Origin: Alphaproteobacteria bacterium
GTDB taxonomy: Bacteria > Pseudomonadota > Alphaproteobacteria > GCA-2731375
NCBI GenBank assembly: GCA_030746295.1
Contig: JASLMY010000002.1
Span: 1 to 64,000, forward strand
Length of the DNA: 64,000 bases
Reading direction: 5' to 3'
A program made the translations under genes and the position numbers. Below, piece after piece: positions 8,313 through 22,348 of the stretch. Every line of letters starts with the position of its first letter. Position 1 is the stretch's first letter. The notes below the pieces were generated by a model that saw nothing but the letters and a program-made list of their open reading frames with translations, was not told where the DNA came from and ran no database searches.

Positions 8313-9802
8313 GGGCCCTCTCCGCCGCCCCGACGGGCCCGGGCGATGGTGTCCGTGGTGGAGTTGCCGACCTCCAGCTCGGCCAGCAGCACCCGGCCGC
8401 CCCAGGATTCGACGGCATCGGCGCCGACCACCTGGTCGCGGCTGTAGTCGGCGCCCTTGACCAGCACATCGGGCTGCAAGAGCCGGATCAGCTCGATCGG
8501 CGTCGGCTCGGCGAAGACCACCACCAGGTCGACGTCGGCGAGCGAGGCCAGCACGATGGCGCGCGCGACCTCGTCCTGCAGCGGCCGGCCGGGGCCCTTC
8601 AGCAGCGCCACAGAAGCGTCGCTGTTGAGGCCGACGACGAGGCGGTCGCATGCCGCCCGGGCTTGCCGCATCAGCGAGACATGGCCCGGATGAAGCAAGT
8701 CGAAGCAGCCATTGGTGAAGCCGACCTCGTGGCCTTGGGCCCGCCATTGCCGGACCCGTTCCGCCGCCGTCTCGGCACCGACGAGCTTGGCCTCCGAGGT
8801 GCCGATGCTACGCTCCAAAAGTGCGGTCTCGAGGTCCTGGCGGCGAACCACGGCGGTGCCGACCTTGCCGACCACGACGCCACCGGCGAGGTTCGCCAGC
8901 CGGGCCGCCTCGACGAGCGTGCCGCCGGCCGCGATGCCCGCGGCCAACGCCGCCACCACGCTGTCGCCGGCGCCGGCGACGTCGTAGACCTCGCGGGCCC
9001 GGGTCGCGAGGTGCACGGCCGCGCCATCGCGCGGCAGCAGCGAGATGCCAGCCTCGGACCGGGTCACCACCAGGGCCTCGATCTCTGTTTCCGCCAAGAC
9101 CCGGCGGGCCGCGGCGGCGACCTCGTCGTCGCTCGCCGTCGGCGCCCCAGTGGCGGCGGCGAGCTCGGCCCGGTTCGGCGTGATCAGGCTGGCACCGGCG
9201 TAGGCGCGCCAGTCCTCGCGCTTGGGATCGACGACGATCCGTTTGCCGGCATCCCGCGCCGCCCGGATCGCCGGCCCCAGGACGGTGTCGCTCAAGACGC
9301 CCTTGCCGTAGTCGGAGAGGACGACGATGTCCGCGTCCGCGAGGGCGGCCTCGAAAGACTGCGACAAGGCCGCCGCCGAGGCGTCGTCAATCGGCCGGGT
9401 ATCCTCCCCATCGGTGCGCAAGAGCTGCTGCCGGTCGGCGACGAAGCGCGTTTTCTCGGGCGTCGCCCGCGCGCCTGCCGTCACCAGATGACACTCGAGG
9501 CCGGCCACGGCACCGGCCAGTGCCGCCACCGCCGCGCCCGCCGCATCGTCTCCGACCAGGCTGACCAGCGTCGCCCGGGCGCCGAGGGCGGCGAGGTTGG
9601 CGGCGACATTGCCGGCCCCGCCCAGCATCTCGTCCTCGCGCTCGATCCGCAGCACCGGGACCGGCGCCTCGGGCGAGAGCCGCGCGACCCGGCCGTAGAC
9701 GAAGCGGTCCAGGATCAGATCGCCGAGACAGAGGACGCGGGCGCGCGGCAGCGCCGCGATGAGCTCGGCAAGCACTTCTCTCGGGGGCTCGGGCTCGGCC
9801 AT
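8309..9802 (-). CDS. hldE: bifunctional heptose 7-phosphate kinase / heptose 1-phosphate adenylyltransferase
   Basis: HldE performs two steps of ADP-heptose synthesis for LPS. The 497-residue protein has a ribokinase-like N-terminal half, with GGAGNVAANL near residue 61 and the catalytic signature DVAGAGD at 274-280, followed by a nucleotidyltransferase half with GCFDLLHPGH at 365-374. Both activities look intact. The ATG at 9802 begins MAEPEPP. The gene is followed by hldD with a 4-bp overlap and preceded by a metallophosphatase and an MscS channel on the same strand. Confidence 0.96.
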   Translation of the reverse strand: MAEPEPPREVLAELIAALPRARVLCLGDLILDRFVYGRVARLSPEAPVPVLRIEREDEMLGGAGNVAANLAALGARATLVSLVGDDAAGAAVAALAGAVAGLECHLVTAGARATPEKTRFVADRQQLLRTDGEDTRPIDDASAAALSQSFEAALADADIVVLSDYGKGVLSDTVLGPAIRAARDAGKRIVVDPKREDWRAYAGASLITPNRAELAAATGAPTASDDEVAAAARRVLAETEIEALVVTRSEAGISLLPRDGAAVHLATRAREVYDVAGAGDSVVAALAAGIAAGGTLVEAARLANLAGGVVVGKVGTAVVRRQDLETALLERSIGTSEAKLVGAETAAERVRQWRAQGHEVGFTNGCFDLLHPGHVSLMRQARAACDRLVVGLNSDASVALLKGPGRPLQDEVARAIVLASLADVDLVVVFAEPTPIELIRLLQPDVLVKGADYSRDQVVGADAVESWGGRVLLAELEVGNSTTDTIARARRGGGEGP

Positions 9803-9854
9803 GGCTCCGGGGTTACACCAAAGAGAGGCCGATTTCCAGCATGGCGGCGGCACC

Positions 9855-10589
9855 TCAGGTCTGCAGGAAGCGGCGCTTGTTCCCCTCCAGCACCAGGCAG
9901 GTGAGGCAACCGGTGTAGAAGGCGCCGGTATCGATGCCGATCCGATTGGCGCGGACCTGGACCTTCGATTCTGGCGTGTGGCCGTGCACCACGACCTTGC
10001 CGAAATCCTGGGTGGCATCGAGGAACGCGCCCCGGATCCACATCAGGTCCTGCGGCCTCTGCTCGGCCAGCGGCACCTCGGGGCGGACGCCGGCATGGGC
10101 GAAGAAGAAGTCCCCCGCCTCGTAACTGAGGCTGAGTTCATCCAGGAACGTCCGGTGCCCCGCCGACAGCGCGGCGGCGAGCGCGGCGCGGGTCTCGTCG
10201 TAGGCGTCCGCCCCCGACCACTCCATCGGCCGGGCGACGTCGTAGCTGGCGAGCGTAGTGTCGCCGCCGTTCTGGAACCAGTTCGGCCCCGCCTCGCTCC
10301 CGTCCAGGAAGCGCAGCATGAAGTCCTCGTGGTTGCCCTTGAGGTGGACCGTCTCGAAGCCCGGCAGCGGCCGCTCGCACAAGGCCTCGATCACGCCGCG
10401 GCTGTCGGGGCCGCGATCGACGTAGTCGCCGAGATAGACGACGTAGTTGTCGGCCCCGCCAGCGCTTTGCGCATCGGCCAGGATCATGGCGTGCAGCCGC
10501 TCCAGGAGCTCCAGATGGCCGTGGATGTCGCCGACGGCATAGAGCCGTTGCCCCTCGGGCACCCGCACCTTTTTGCCGGGGCCGGCCAC
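9855..10589 (-). CDS. metallophosphoesterase, serine/threonine phosphatase-like
   Basis: A 244-residue calcineurin-like phosphatase. All metal-binding motifs are present: GDIHG (20-24), GDYVDRG (54-60), GNHED (85-89), HAGVRPE and HGHTP. This is the PPP-type layout also seen in bacterial diadenosine tetraphosphatase-like enzymes and protein phosphatases; the sequence alone does not choose between a protein and a small-molecule substrate. The start is a GTG at 10589, 9 bp after the MscS stop. Next on the strand is hldE, 52 bp away, so the gene may belong to an envelope operon. Confidence 0.88.
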   Translation of the reverse strand: MAGPGKKVRVPEGQRLYAVGDIHGHLELLERLHAMILADAQSAGGADNYVVYLGDYVDRGPDSRGVIEALCERPLPGFETVHLKGNHEDFMLRFLDGSEAGPNWFQNGGDTTLASYDVARPMEWSGADAYDETRAALAAALSAGHRTFLDELSLSYEAGDFFFAHAGVRPEVPLAEQRPQDLMWIRGAFLDATQDFGKVVVHGHTPESKVQVRANRIGIDTGAFYTGCLTCLVLEGNKRRFLQT

Positions 10590-10598
10590 CGCGCGGCC

Positions 10599-11768
10599 TC
10601 AACCGGGCGTCGGCTCGCCCGCCGGGGCCGGCTCGGCGGGAAAGAGCTCGGGCGTGCCGAAGGGCAGCTGCTCCAGGTAGAGCGACTGCGAGGGAAAGGC
10701 GAAGCCGGCGCCGGCGGCCTCGACGATTTCCTTGATCCGGTAGGCGAGCGCCTCCTTGATCTCCATCCACTCGCCCCAATTGGTGGTCTTGGTGAAGCAG
10801 TAGAGCATGATGTCGATCGAGGAATCATTGAAGGAATCGACGTTGATCAGCGTCGTCGCCCGGCCCGGATCGGTCTCGAAGGCGGCATCGCCGTAGACGT
10901 GGTCGCGAATCCCCTGCACCACCTGGCGCAGCTGGGTCTCGGAGGTCCGGTATTCGAGGCCGATCTTCCAGTAGATCCGCCGGTTGGTCATGCGCGAGAA
11001 GTTGACCAGCGCGGTGCCGGCCAGCATCTGGTTGGGGATCGTCACCAAGCCCTTGTCGAAGCGGCGGATTTTGGTCGTGCGGAAGCCGATATCCTCGACC
11101 GTGCCCTCGACGTCGGGGGTGCGGATCCAATCGCCCTTCTCGAAGATGTGGTCGAGGAAGATCGAGAGCCCGGCGAACAGGTTCTGGATCAGGTTCTGGG
11201 CCCCGAAGGCGACCGCCATGCCGATCAGGCCGAGGCCACCCAGGACCGCGGCGACGTTGAAGTCCCACTCCTCCAGGATCGCCACGATGGCGAGGCAGGC
11301 GATGGCGAACTTGGCGACCTTGGCGAAGAAGCCGCGCAGGCTGTCGCGCATGCCCCGGCTGCCGGCCAGGATGGTCAGCCGGTCGACCAGATAGGAGAGC
11401 GGCACCACCAGACGATAGAGCGTCCAGAAGATGGTGAAGGCGATCAGCGTGCGGACGACGCGGGTCAGGAAGAGGTCGATATCGCGGGGCATCTCGGCCA
11501 CCTGGCTCGCCCAATAGACGCCGATGACGACGAAGACGAACCTGAGCGGCGGCTCCAGCGCCGTCAGCACGGTATCGTCGAGCTCGGTCTTGGTGCGCTT
11601 GGTCAGGCGGCGCAGGAAGTCGATGACGACACGGGCGAAGATCCGGCGCAGCAACAGGAAGAGGAGGAAGACGCCGAGCGCCGTCAGCACGTCGCCCAGG
11701 CTGACCCCGGCAACCCCGGCGTGCCAGACGAACACGACCTCCTGCCAAAAATCCTTTAGCGTGCTCAT
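10599..11768 (-). CDS. MscS-family mechanosensitive ion channel
   Basis: A 389-residue small-conductance mechanosensitive channel, which releases solutes on hypo-osmotic shock. Several membrane helices fill the first 190 residues. The pore helix region (VAAVLGGLGLIGMAVAFGAQ) is Gly/Ala-rich as in MscS TM3 and is followed by the beta domain (GDWIRTPDVEGTVEDIGFR) and the alpha/beta C-terminal vestibule. It has about one helix pair more than E. coli MscS, a common variation. It starts the run of genes leading to hldE-hldD on the minus strand. Confidence 0.92.
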   Translation of the reverse strand: MSTLKDFWQEVVFVWHAGVAGVSLGDVLTALGVFLLFLLLRRIFARVVIDFLRRLTKRTKTELDDTVLTALEPPLRFVFVVIGVYWASQVAEMPRDIDLFLTRVVRTLIAFTIFWTLYRLVVPLSYLVDRLTILAGSRGMRDSLRGFFAKVAKFAIACLAIVAILEEWDFNVAAVLGGLGLIGMAVAFGAQNLIQNLFAGLSIFLDHIFEKGDWIRTPDVEGTVEDIGFRTTKIRRFDKGLVTIPNQMLAGTALVNFSRMTNRRIYWKIGLEYRTSETQLRQVVQGIRDHVYGDAAFETDPGRATTLINVDSFNDSSIDIMLYCFTKTTNWGEWMEIKEALAYRIKEIVEAAGAGFAFPSQSLYLEQLPFGTPELFPAEPAPAGEPTPG

Positions 11769-11827
11769 GGTTTCAGGAAAGCCTCACTTCCGTCCGCCAT
11801 CGGTATCGTGCCGGCCGGCCTTAGCGC

Positions 11828-13270
11828 TCAGCGCGGCAGGGTCGACGTGCCCATGAGATGGGCGTCGACGGCGCGGGCACACTGGCGGCCCTCTCGAATG
11901 GCCCAGACCACCAGCGATTGGCCGCGCCGCATGTCGCCGGCCGCGAAGACCCTGTCGATCGAGGTCCGATAGTCGCGGGTGTCGGCCTTGACGTTGCCGC
12001 GCCCGTCGAGCTCGACGCCGAGATCGGCCAGCATGCCTTCGTGGCTGGGGTGCACGAAGCCCATCGCCAGCAGCACCAGATCGGCCGGCATCTCGAACTC
12101 GCTGCCGGGAATCTCGTGCATCGTCATGGCACCGTCTTCCGCCTGCTCCCAGCGGATCCGGGCCAGTCGTAAGGCCTCGACGCGGCCGTTGGCGCCTTGG
12201 ATCGCCTTGGTGGAGACGGCCCAATCGCGCTCGCAGCCTTCTTCGTGCGAGGTCGAGGTCCTGAGCCGGTCGGGCCAGTCGGGCCAGGTGATAGCCTTGT
12301 CCTCGCGCTCCGGCGGCTTCGGCATGATCTCGAGCTGGGTCACCGTGCGGGCACCCTGGCGGATCGAGGTGCCGACGCAGTCTGAGCCGGTGTCGCCGCC
12401 ACCGATGACGATGACGTTCTTACCCTCGGCGCTGAGCTGTTGGTTGTCGAGGATCTGCTCGCCGGCGACACGGCGGTTCTGCTGGGTCAGAAACTGCATG
12501 GCGAAATGGACGCCGTCGAGATCACGCCCCGGCACCGCCATGTCACGTGGCGCCTCGGCACCGCCGGTCAGAACGACGACGTCGTAGATCTCCAGCAGTT
12601 CCTCGACCGAGATCGTGACGCCGACGTGGGTGTTGGGGCGGAACTCGACGCCCTCGGCCCGCATCTGCGCCATCCGCCGGTCGATCAGCCGTTTCTCCAT
12701 CTTGAAATCCGGGATGCCGTAGCGGAGCAGGCCACCCAGGCGCGCGTTCTTCTCGTAGATGGTGACACCATGGCCGGCCCGGGCCAGCTGCTGGGCGCAG
12801 GCCAGACCCGCCGGGCCCGAGCCGATGACGGCAACGCCCTTGCCGGTCCGGCGCTCGGGAATCCGCGGCACGATCCAGCCTTCCTCCCAGCCCTTGTCGA
12901 CGATCGCGCATTCGATCGTCTTGATGGTGACCGGCTGGTCGGTGATGTTGAGGGTGCAGGCCGCCTCGCAGGGTGCCGGGCAGACGCGGCCGGTGAACTC
13001 CGGGAAATTGTTGGTCGAGTGCAAGACCTCGAGCGCCGCCCGCCAGTTGCCGCGAAAGACCAGGTCGTTCCAGTCGGGGATGATGTTGTTGACCGGACAG
13101 CCCTGGTGGCAATAGGGGATGCCGCAGTCCATGCAGCGCGCGCCCTGCTGGCGCAGCTCCTGGTCGGAAAGCCCCAGGACGAATTCGTCGTAGTGATGGA
13201 CGCGATCGGCGACCGGCGCGTAGGACCGGTCGCGCCGCTTGAACTCCTTGAACCCGGTCGGCTTGCCCAT
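11828..13270 (-). CDS. gltD: glutamate synthase [NADPH] small subunit
   Basis: GltD passes electrons from NADPH through FAD and two [4Fe-4S] clusters to the large subunit. The 480-residue protein has the first cysteine set C46, C49, C54, C58 (CMDCGIPYC), the second C97, C101, C105 (CPAPCEAAC), an FAD motif GSGPAG near residue 150 and an NADPH motif GGGDTGSD. The ATG at 13270 lies 5 bp after the gltB stop, so the two subunits are expected at equal levels. The protein is complete and of normal length. Confidence 0.97.
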   Translation of the reverse strand: MGKPTGFKEFKRRDRSYAPVADRVHHYDEFVLGLSDQELRQQGARCMDCGIPYCHQGCPVNNIIPDWNDLVFRGNWRAALEVLHSTNNFPEFTGRVCPAPCEAACTLNITDQPVTIKTIECAIVDKGWEEGWIVPRIPERRTGKGVAVIGSGPAGLACAQQLARAGHGVTIYEKNARLGGLLRYGIPDFKMEKRLIDRRMAQMRAEGVEFRPNTHVGVTISVEELLEIYDVVVLTGGAEAPRDMAVPGRDLDGVHFAMQFLTQQNRRVAGEQILDNQQLSAEGKNVIVIGGGDTGSDCVGTSIRQGARTVTQLEIMPKPPEREDKAITWPDWPDRLRTSTSHEEGCERDWAVSTKAIQGANGRVEALRLARIRWEQAEDGAMTMHEIPGSEFEMPADLVLLAMGFVHPSHEGMLADLGVELDGRGNVKADTRDYRTSIDRVFAAGDMRRGQSLVVWAIREGRQCARAVDAHLMGTSTLPR

Positions 13271-13275
13271 GGCGT

Positions 13276-17925
<4,650 letters not shown>

Positions 17926-18070
17926 ATTCGCTCGTTCCCGTTACCGTTTCGCCCGTGCCGCTCGCCGCACCGGCCCCGGCGCGACCGGATGGCTGCGAAA
18001 GACCGCAGCACCACCCCTCGAACCGAGTGCCCGACCGTCGAATTCGTCATGCTGGCCTTCGGAGCAGGGG

Positions 18071-18100
18071 GTTATCGCACGCCGAGGCCCGTTTTGTCAC
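18071..18100 (-). promoter_or_regulatory. candidate promoter for gltBD
   Basis: Reading the minus strand, GTGACA (18100-18095) and GATAAC (18076-18071) are 18 bp apart, matching sigma-70 boxes at 5 and 4 of 6 positions. The 5' leader would be about 140 bases, long enough to hold regulation. The rest of the 230-bp gap 17926-18155 shows no gene. Confidence 0.4.
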
Positions 18101-18155
18101 GGCATCGACGCCGATCGAAGCGAGGGGCGACGCCGCCGCCCTCGCCGCTTTCGCC

Positions 18156-19793
18156 TCAGCCGCGGACCTGCCCCTGGGAGGGCGGCCGGCGCACGAGCGA
18201 CCAGACGTTCGGTGCGTCCGGCATACCGACCTCGATCAGGCTCGGCCGATCGGCGGCCAGGTGGCGGCCCAGCACCTCGGCGAGCTGATCGGGCGCCTCG
18301 ACCCGGTCCGCCGCCATGCCGAACGACTGGGCCAGGGCGACGAAGTCCGGGTTGGTGAGATCCACGGCGATGTGCCGGCCGCCGTATCTGTTGGCCTGGA
18401 TCGTCTTGACGTTGCCATAGGCCTTGTTGTCGAAGACCAGCACCGTCACCGGGATGTCGTGGTGCATGGCGGTCGCCAGCTCCTGCACCGTGAACATGAA
18501 GCCGCCGTCGCCCATGATCGCCACCGTCTTGCGCTCCGGTGCGGCCACCTTACCGCCCAATGCGGCCGGATAGGCCCAGCCGAGGGTGGCCTGGAAGCCC
18601 GGCATGAAGAAGCTTCTGGGGCAGTAGAACGGCACCCCGAAGCGGGTGAAGACGCTGAACCGGGTGACGTCGGCGAAGACCATGGCGTCGTCCGGCAGGG
18701 CTTCGCGAAAGGCGCGGCCATAGCCCGAAAGCGGCTCCAGGTCGGCCATCTTGGCGGCGATCTCGCCGTGCACGGCGGCGTGCTCATCGGCCGGCGCTTG
18801 CCTTGCCGGGCCGCGCTTCGCCAAGGCTCGGGCCAGCGCCTCCAGCGCCGGTCCGGCGGCGGCGACGATCTCGACGTCCGAGCGCCGGGGCTTGACGATC
18901 TGGGTGGGGTCGACGTCGATCCGGATGGTCTCAACCTCGGCCTCCCGGCCCCAGGCGAGCGCCGTCGTCGTATAGCGGGTGCCGACGATGAGGGCGACGT
19001 CGGCCTGGTCCCAGAGCTCCTGCCCGCCCAGCATCTCGAAGGCGAGGGGGTGCGCGTCGCCGAGACTGCCGCGCGCGTTCGGCGACATCGCCACCGGCGC
19101 GCCCAAATGCTCGGCAACGGCCCGGAGCGGGGCCTCGGCATCGACGATGCCGCCGCCGACCAGGATCAGCGGCCGGCGGGCGCTGTAGAGCCGCTCGGCC
19201 GCCTGTTTGATGAGATCCGCCTCCGGCTCGGGCGCCGAACGGGGTGTGACCGGCGCGATCGGCTCGACAGCGGCGGCGGCGCCCAGCAGATCGGGCGCCA
19301 TCTCCAATATGGCCGGGCTCTTGCGGCCCGAGTGCATGTCGCGAAAGGCGTCGCAGAGCAGCGCCGGCACCTCGCTCGGGTGCTCGGCCCGGGCAACCCA
19401 GTCAATGATGCCGCGACTGACCGCCAACTGGTCCTTGAGCTCGTGCGCCATGCCGTAGTTCTGGCCGATCTGGTAGGAGGGGATCTGTCCGGTCAGCCCC
19501 AGCACCGGCAGGTTGGCCGAAGCTGCGGTGGCGAGTGCGGTCAGGCTGTTCAAGAGGCCCGGGCCGGGGACGACGGCGAAGACGCCGGTATCGCCGCTGG
19601 CCTGGGCATAGCCCATGGCCATGAAGGCAGCACCCTGCTCGTGGCGGGTGTGGATGACCCGCAGGTTGTTGCGGCGCTCGTAGAAGGCGTCGTAGAGGTT
19701 GTCGAGCTGAATGCCCGGAATGCCAAACACGGTCGTCACACCGTGGTCGAGCAGGCTTCTGACGATCGCTTGACCGCCGGTCATCTTGGGCAT
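18156..19793 (-). CDS. thiamine pyrophosphate-dependent enzyme, acetolactate synthase-like
   Basis: A 545-residue TPP enzyme with the three-domain layout of acetolactate synthase, benzoylformate decarboxylase and oxalyl-CoA decarboxylase. The N-terminal Pyr domain has the catalytic glutamate E52 in RHEQGAAFMA; the middle domain has a Rossmann-like fold (ILVGGGIVDAEA); the C-terminal PP domain has GDGGFMFTVQE with the following NKAYGN metal/TPP site. No adjacent small regulatory subunit is found, which argues against anabolic acetolactate synthase. The ATG at 19793 is preceded by GGGAGG. It is divergent from an FAD amine oxidoreductase, and the pair may act together on an amino acid or keto acid; that is conjecture. 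Confidence 0.85.
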   Translation of the reverse strand: MPKMTGGQAIVRSLLDHGVTTVFGIPGIQLDNLYDAFYERRNNLRVIHTRHEQGAAFMAMGYAQASGDTGVFAVVPGPGLLNSLTALATAASANLPVLGLTGQIPSYQIGQNYGMAHELKDQLAVSRGIIDWVARAEHPSEVPALLCDAFRDMHSGRKSPAILEMAPDLLGAAAAVEPIAPVTPRSAPEPEADLIKQAAERLYSARRPLILVGGGIVDAEAPLRAVAEHLGAPVAMSPNARGSLGDAHPLAFEMLGGQELWDQADVALIVGTRYTTTALAWGREAEVETIRIDVDPTQIVKPRRSDVEIVAAAGPALEALARALAKRGPARQAPADEHAAVHGEIAAKMADLEPLSGYGRAFREALPDDAMVFADVTRFSVFTRFGVPFYCPRSFFMPGFQATLGWAYPAALGGKVAAPERKTVAIMGDGGFMFTVQELATAMHHDIPVTVLVFDNKAYGNVKTIQANRYGGRHIAVDLTNPDFVALAQSFGMAADRVEAPDQLAEVLGRHLAADRPSLIEVGMPDAPNVWSLVRRPPSQGQVRG

Positions 19794-19886
19794 ACGGGGG
19801 TGCCTCCCTCACTGATCTCGTGCTTGGCCGCTTGTTGGCGTGGCGGATCATAGCCGATTTCCGGGCCGACGCACGCGGGCGGCCGG

Positions 19887-19915
19887 TTGCCGCTGGCGGG
19901 AGCGCTTCCCATAAT
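19887..19915 (+). promoter_or_regulatory. candidate sigma-70 promoter for the FAD oxidoreductase
   Basis: TTGCCG (19887-19892) and CATAAT (19910-19915) are exactly 17 bp apart and followed by GCGGCCG. Transcription would begin near 19922, about 25 bp before the ATG at 19947. The same arrangement recurs at 62693-62721. Confidence 0.55.
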
Positions 19916-19946
19916 GCGGCCGTGGCAGACTGGGAGCGAACCGCAG

Positions 19947-21140
19947 ATGACCGAAGAGGCGGCGGCACGGGACGCCTACGACGTCGTCATCATCGGCGGC
20001 GCCCTCACCGGCGGCAGTACGGCCTACCACCTGCTCGCCCGCGAGCCGAGCCTCGCCGTCGCCGTGATCGAGAAGGACCCAGCTTACGAGTTCGCCGCCT
20101 CCGCCCTCTCCTTCGCCGGCGTCCGAGTGCTCTTCTCGCAAGAAGAAAACATCGCCATGTCCCTCTATGGACACGAGTTCTACGGCGACTTCGCCCGCCT
20201 GATGACGGTCGAAGGCGAGGCACCGGTGCTCGACTTTCGCCGCCAGGGCTATCTCTTCATCGCCACCGAGGCCGAGGCGGCCCACGACATCGAGGCCAAC
20301 TTCGAGCTGCAGCAGCGCCTCGGCTGCGACGTCGTGCTTCTGGACGATGCCGGCCTCGGCGCGCGCTATCCCTCGCTCAGGACCTCCGATGCAATCCTGG
20401 CCGTGCTGTCGCCCGGCGACGGCTGGATCGACAACCACGCGGCGTTGATGGGCTTCAGGGCCAAGGCCCGGGCGCTCGGCGCGGACTATCGGGCAGCCGA
20501 AGTCGTCGGCCTGGAAGCGGCGGGCGGCCGGATCCAACAGGTCGTGCTGGCCGACGGCGAGGAGCTTCGGGCCCGGACCGTGGTCAATTGCACCGGCGCC
20601 TGGGCGCCGGAGATCTGCGCCATGGCCGGGATCGAGATCCCGGTGGTGCCGCTTTCGCGGATGAACTTCTATTTCGAGTGCCGCGACGCACTGGAGCCGA
20701 TGCCGCTCACGCGCGACATCCCGGGCATCGGTTTCCGGCCCGAGGGCCGGGGCTACATCGCCGGCTTTACCGATTTCGCCGCCGCCGGCCGCTTCGATTT
20801 CTCCCTCCGGCACGAGGTCTTCGAGGCGCATATCTGGCCTTGCCTGGCGCACCGGGTTCCGGCCTTCGAGGCGGTCAAGGTGCAGACCGCGTGGGCCGGG
20901 CACTACGCCTACAACTATTTCGACGGCAACCTGATCATCGGAAGCTGGCCGGGCGGTCCGGAGAACTTCCTCATCGCCACCGGCTTTTCCGGCCACGGCT
21001 TGCAACACGCGCCCGCCGTCGGCCGGGCGCTGTCGGAGCTGATCCTGGACGGCGAATTCCGCAGCATCGACTTGAACCGCTTCACCTGCCGACGGATCGT
21101 CGAGGACGAACCCTACCCCGAACGTGGCATGCGTGCATGA
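19947..21140 (+). CDS. FAD-dependent oxidoreductase, D-amino-acid oxidase/sarcosine oxidase family
   Basis: A 397-residue DAO-superfamily flavoenzyme that likely oxidises an amine or amino acid. The FAD-binding Rossmann loop is slightly degenerate (IIGGALTGGS, residues 15-24) and is followed by an ExD-type acidic end of strand 2 (AVIEKDP). Near the C-terminus come HYAYNYFDGNLIIG and GFSGHGLQHAP, the second FAD-binding region common to sarcosine and glycine oxidases. The ATG at 19947 is preferred over a start 20 codons earlier because it follows a GGGAG and leaves only a short lead before the Rossmann strand. It is divergent from the TPP enzyme. Confidence 0.87.
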   Translation: MTEEAAARDAYDVVIIGGALTGGSTAYHLLAREPSLAVAVIEKDPAYEFAASALSFAGVRVLFSQEENIAMSLYGHEFYGDFARLMTVEGEAPVLDFRRQGYLFIATEAEAAHDIEANFELQQRLGCDVVLLDDAGLGARYPSLRTSDAILAVLSPGDGWIDNHAALMGFRAKARALGADYRAAEVVGLEAAGGRIQQVVLADGEELRARTVVNCTGAWAPEICAMAGIEIPVVPLSRMNFYFECRDALEPMPLTRDIPGIGFRPEGRGYIAGFTDFAAAGRFDFSLRHEVFEAHIWPCLAHRVPAFEAVKVQTAWAGHYAYNYFDGNLIIGSWPGGPENFLIATGFSGHGLQHAPAVGRALSELILDGEFRSIDLNRFTCRRIVEDEPYPERGMRA

Positions 21141-21164
21141 AAGGCGCTGGGTTGCGCCGACGTC

Positions 21165-21338
21165 CTAGAAATCGACGCAGATACCGTTCACTTCCCAATC
21201 GCCGTAGCGGGTCGGCTCGGGCCCGTCCCGGCCGCCGACCTCACGCGCGGGCTCCTTGGCTTTCGTCGGCTCGGCGGGGCGCGCGCCCGCGTTCTCAGGT
21301 TTTGAGCCCTTCTCGCGCTTTTCCGTCTTCTCATCCAT
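21165..21338 (-). CDS. succinate dehydrogenase assembly factor 4 (DUF1674)
   Basis: A 57-residue protein ending in the DUF1674 signature [14 protein letters not shown]. The eukaryotic homologue SdhAF4 binds flavinylated SdhA and helps assemble complex II. The preceding part is charged and Lys/Glu/Pro-rich, as usual. The ATG at 21338 gives a normal size; a start 26 codons upstream would add a segment with no family resemblance. It sits divergent from htpX, away from any sdh genes in the window. Confidence 0.85.
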   Translation of the reverse strand: MDEKTEKREKGSKPENAGARPAEPTKAKEPAREVGGRDGPEPTRYGDWEVNGICVDF

Positions 21339-21444
21339 CCGGAGAAAACCCCTGGAATTCCGGGCCTGGCCTCGCTTGACCGGCCTCAGGCCCATATTAC
21401 ATACCTCGGGCAACACCTGGAAACCAAACCGTCGATGGAGACCG

Positions 21445-22317
21445 ATGAACTACGCCAAGACCGCGATCCTGCTGGCCCTGATGACCGGCCTCTTCCTGGG
21501 CCTGGGCTTTCTCATCGGCGGTGAGGTGGGGATGGTGGTCGCCTTTGCGATCGCGGCGGCGATGAACCTCTTCGCTTATTGGGGCTCGGACAAGATGGTC
21601 TTGCGCATGCACCGGGCACGCGCCGTCGACAGGCGCTCGGCACCGGAGTTGGTGGACCTGGTGGAGACGCTCAGCACCCGCGCCGGCCTGCCGATGCCCG
21701 CCGTCTACGTCATCGAGACCGAGCAGCCGAACGCCTTCGCCACCGGCCGCAACCCCGAGAACGCGGCCGTCGCCGTCACCAGCGGCCTGATGCACCGCCT
21801 CGACACGACGGAGCTCGCCGGCGTGCTGGCGCACGAGCTGGCCCATATCCGCAATCGCGACACCCTGGTGATGACAGTGACGGCGACACTGGCCGGCGCC
21901 ATCTCGATGCTCGCCAACTTTGCCTTCTTCTTCGGCCGCGGCCGCGACAACCCGCTCGGCATTGTCGGCGTGCTGGCGATGATGATCGTGGCGCCGCTGG
22001 CTGCGATGCTGGTGCAGATGGCCATCAGCCGAACCCGCGAATACGCCGCCGACCGGGCCGCGGCCGAGATCTCGGGCCGGCCGCTCTGGCTCGCGGACGC
22101 GCTCGCCAAGATCGATGCCGCCGCCCGCGGAATCGACAACCCGGCGGCGGAGGAGAATCCGGCGACGGCACATCTCTTCATCGTCAATCCCCTGCACGGG
22201 CAGCGCATGGACAACCTCTTCGCCACCCACCCCAGCACCGAGAACCGGATCCGGCGCCTTCGCGAGATGACGGCGCAGGGTGCCGCCGCCCCACGGCCGA
22301 CCGGGCCCTGGGGGTGA
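21445..22317 (+). CDS. htpX: membrane zinc metalloprotease HtpX
   Basis: HtpX degrades damaged or misfolded membrane proteins with its active site facing the cytosol. The 290-residue protein has two N-terminal helices (about residues 6-24 and 28-46), the HELAH zinc site at 130-134, a further hydrophobic pair (about 140-190) and the third ligand glutamate in TREYAAD. The ATG at 21445 follows a GATGGAG and gives the standard length; the longer open frame is the antisense of the SdhAF4 gene. The rsmB gene starts 31 bp after its stop. Confidence 0.95.
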   Translation: MNYAKTAILLALMTGLFLGLGFLIGGEVGMVVAFAIAAAMNLFAYWGSDKMVLRMHRARAVDRRSAPELVDLVETLSTRAGLPMPAVYVIETEQPNAFATGRNPENAAVAVTSGLMHRLDTTELAGVLAHELAHIRNRDTLVMTVTATLAGAISMLANFAFFFGRGRDNPLGIVGVLAMMIVAPLAAMLVQMAISRTREYAADRAAAEISGRPLWLADALAKIDAAARGIDNPAAEENPATAHLFIVNPLHGQRMDNLFATHPSTENRIRRLREMTAQGAAAPRPTGPWG

Positions 22318-22348
22318 GCAGCGCCGGGCCGGCGGCGGCGGCGCGGCG

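Noticed and set aside
9759..11759. Long antisense open frames, for example 666 codons opposite hldE/MscS and 826 codons opposite gltB
   Set aside because: GC-rich genes leave long open frames on the opposite strand; these have no family motifs and show Arg/Gly/Ala-rich shadow composition.
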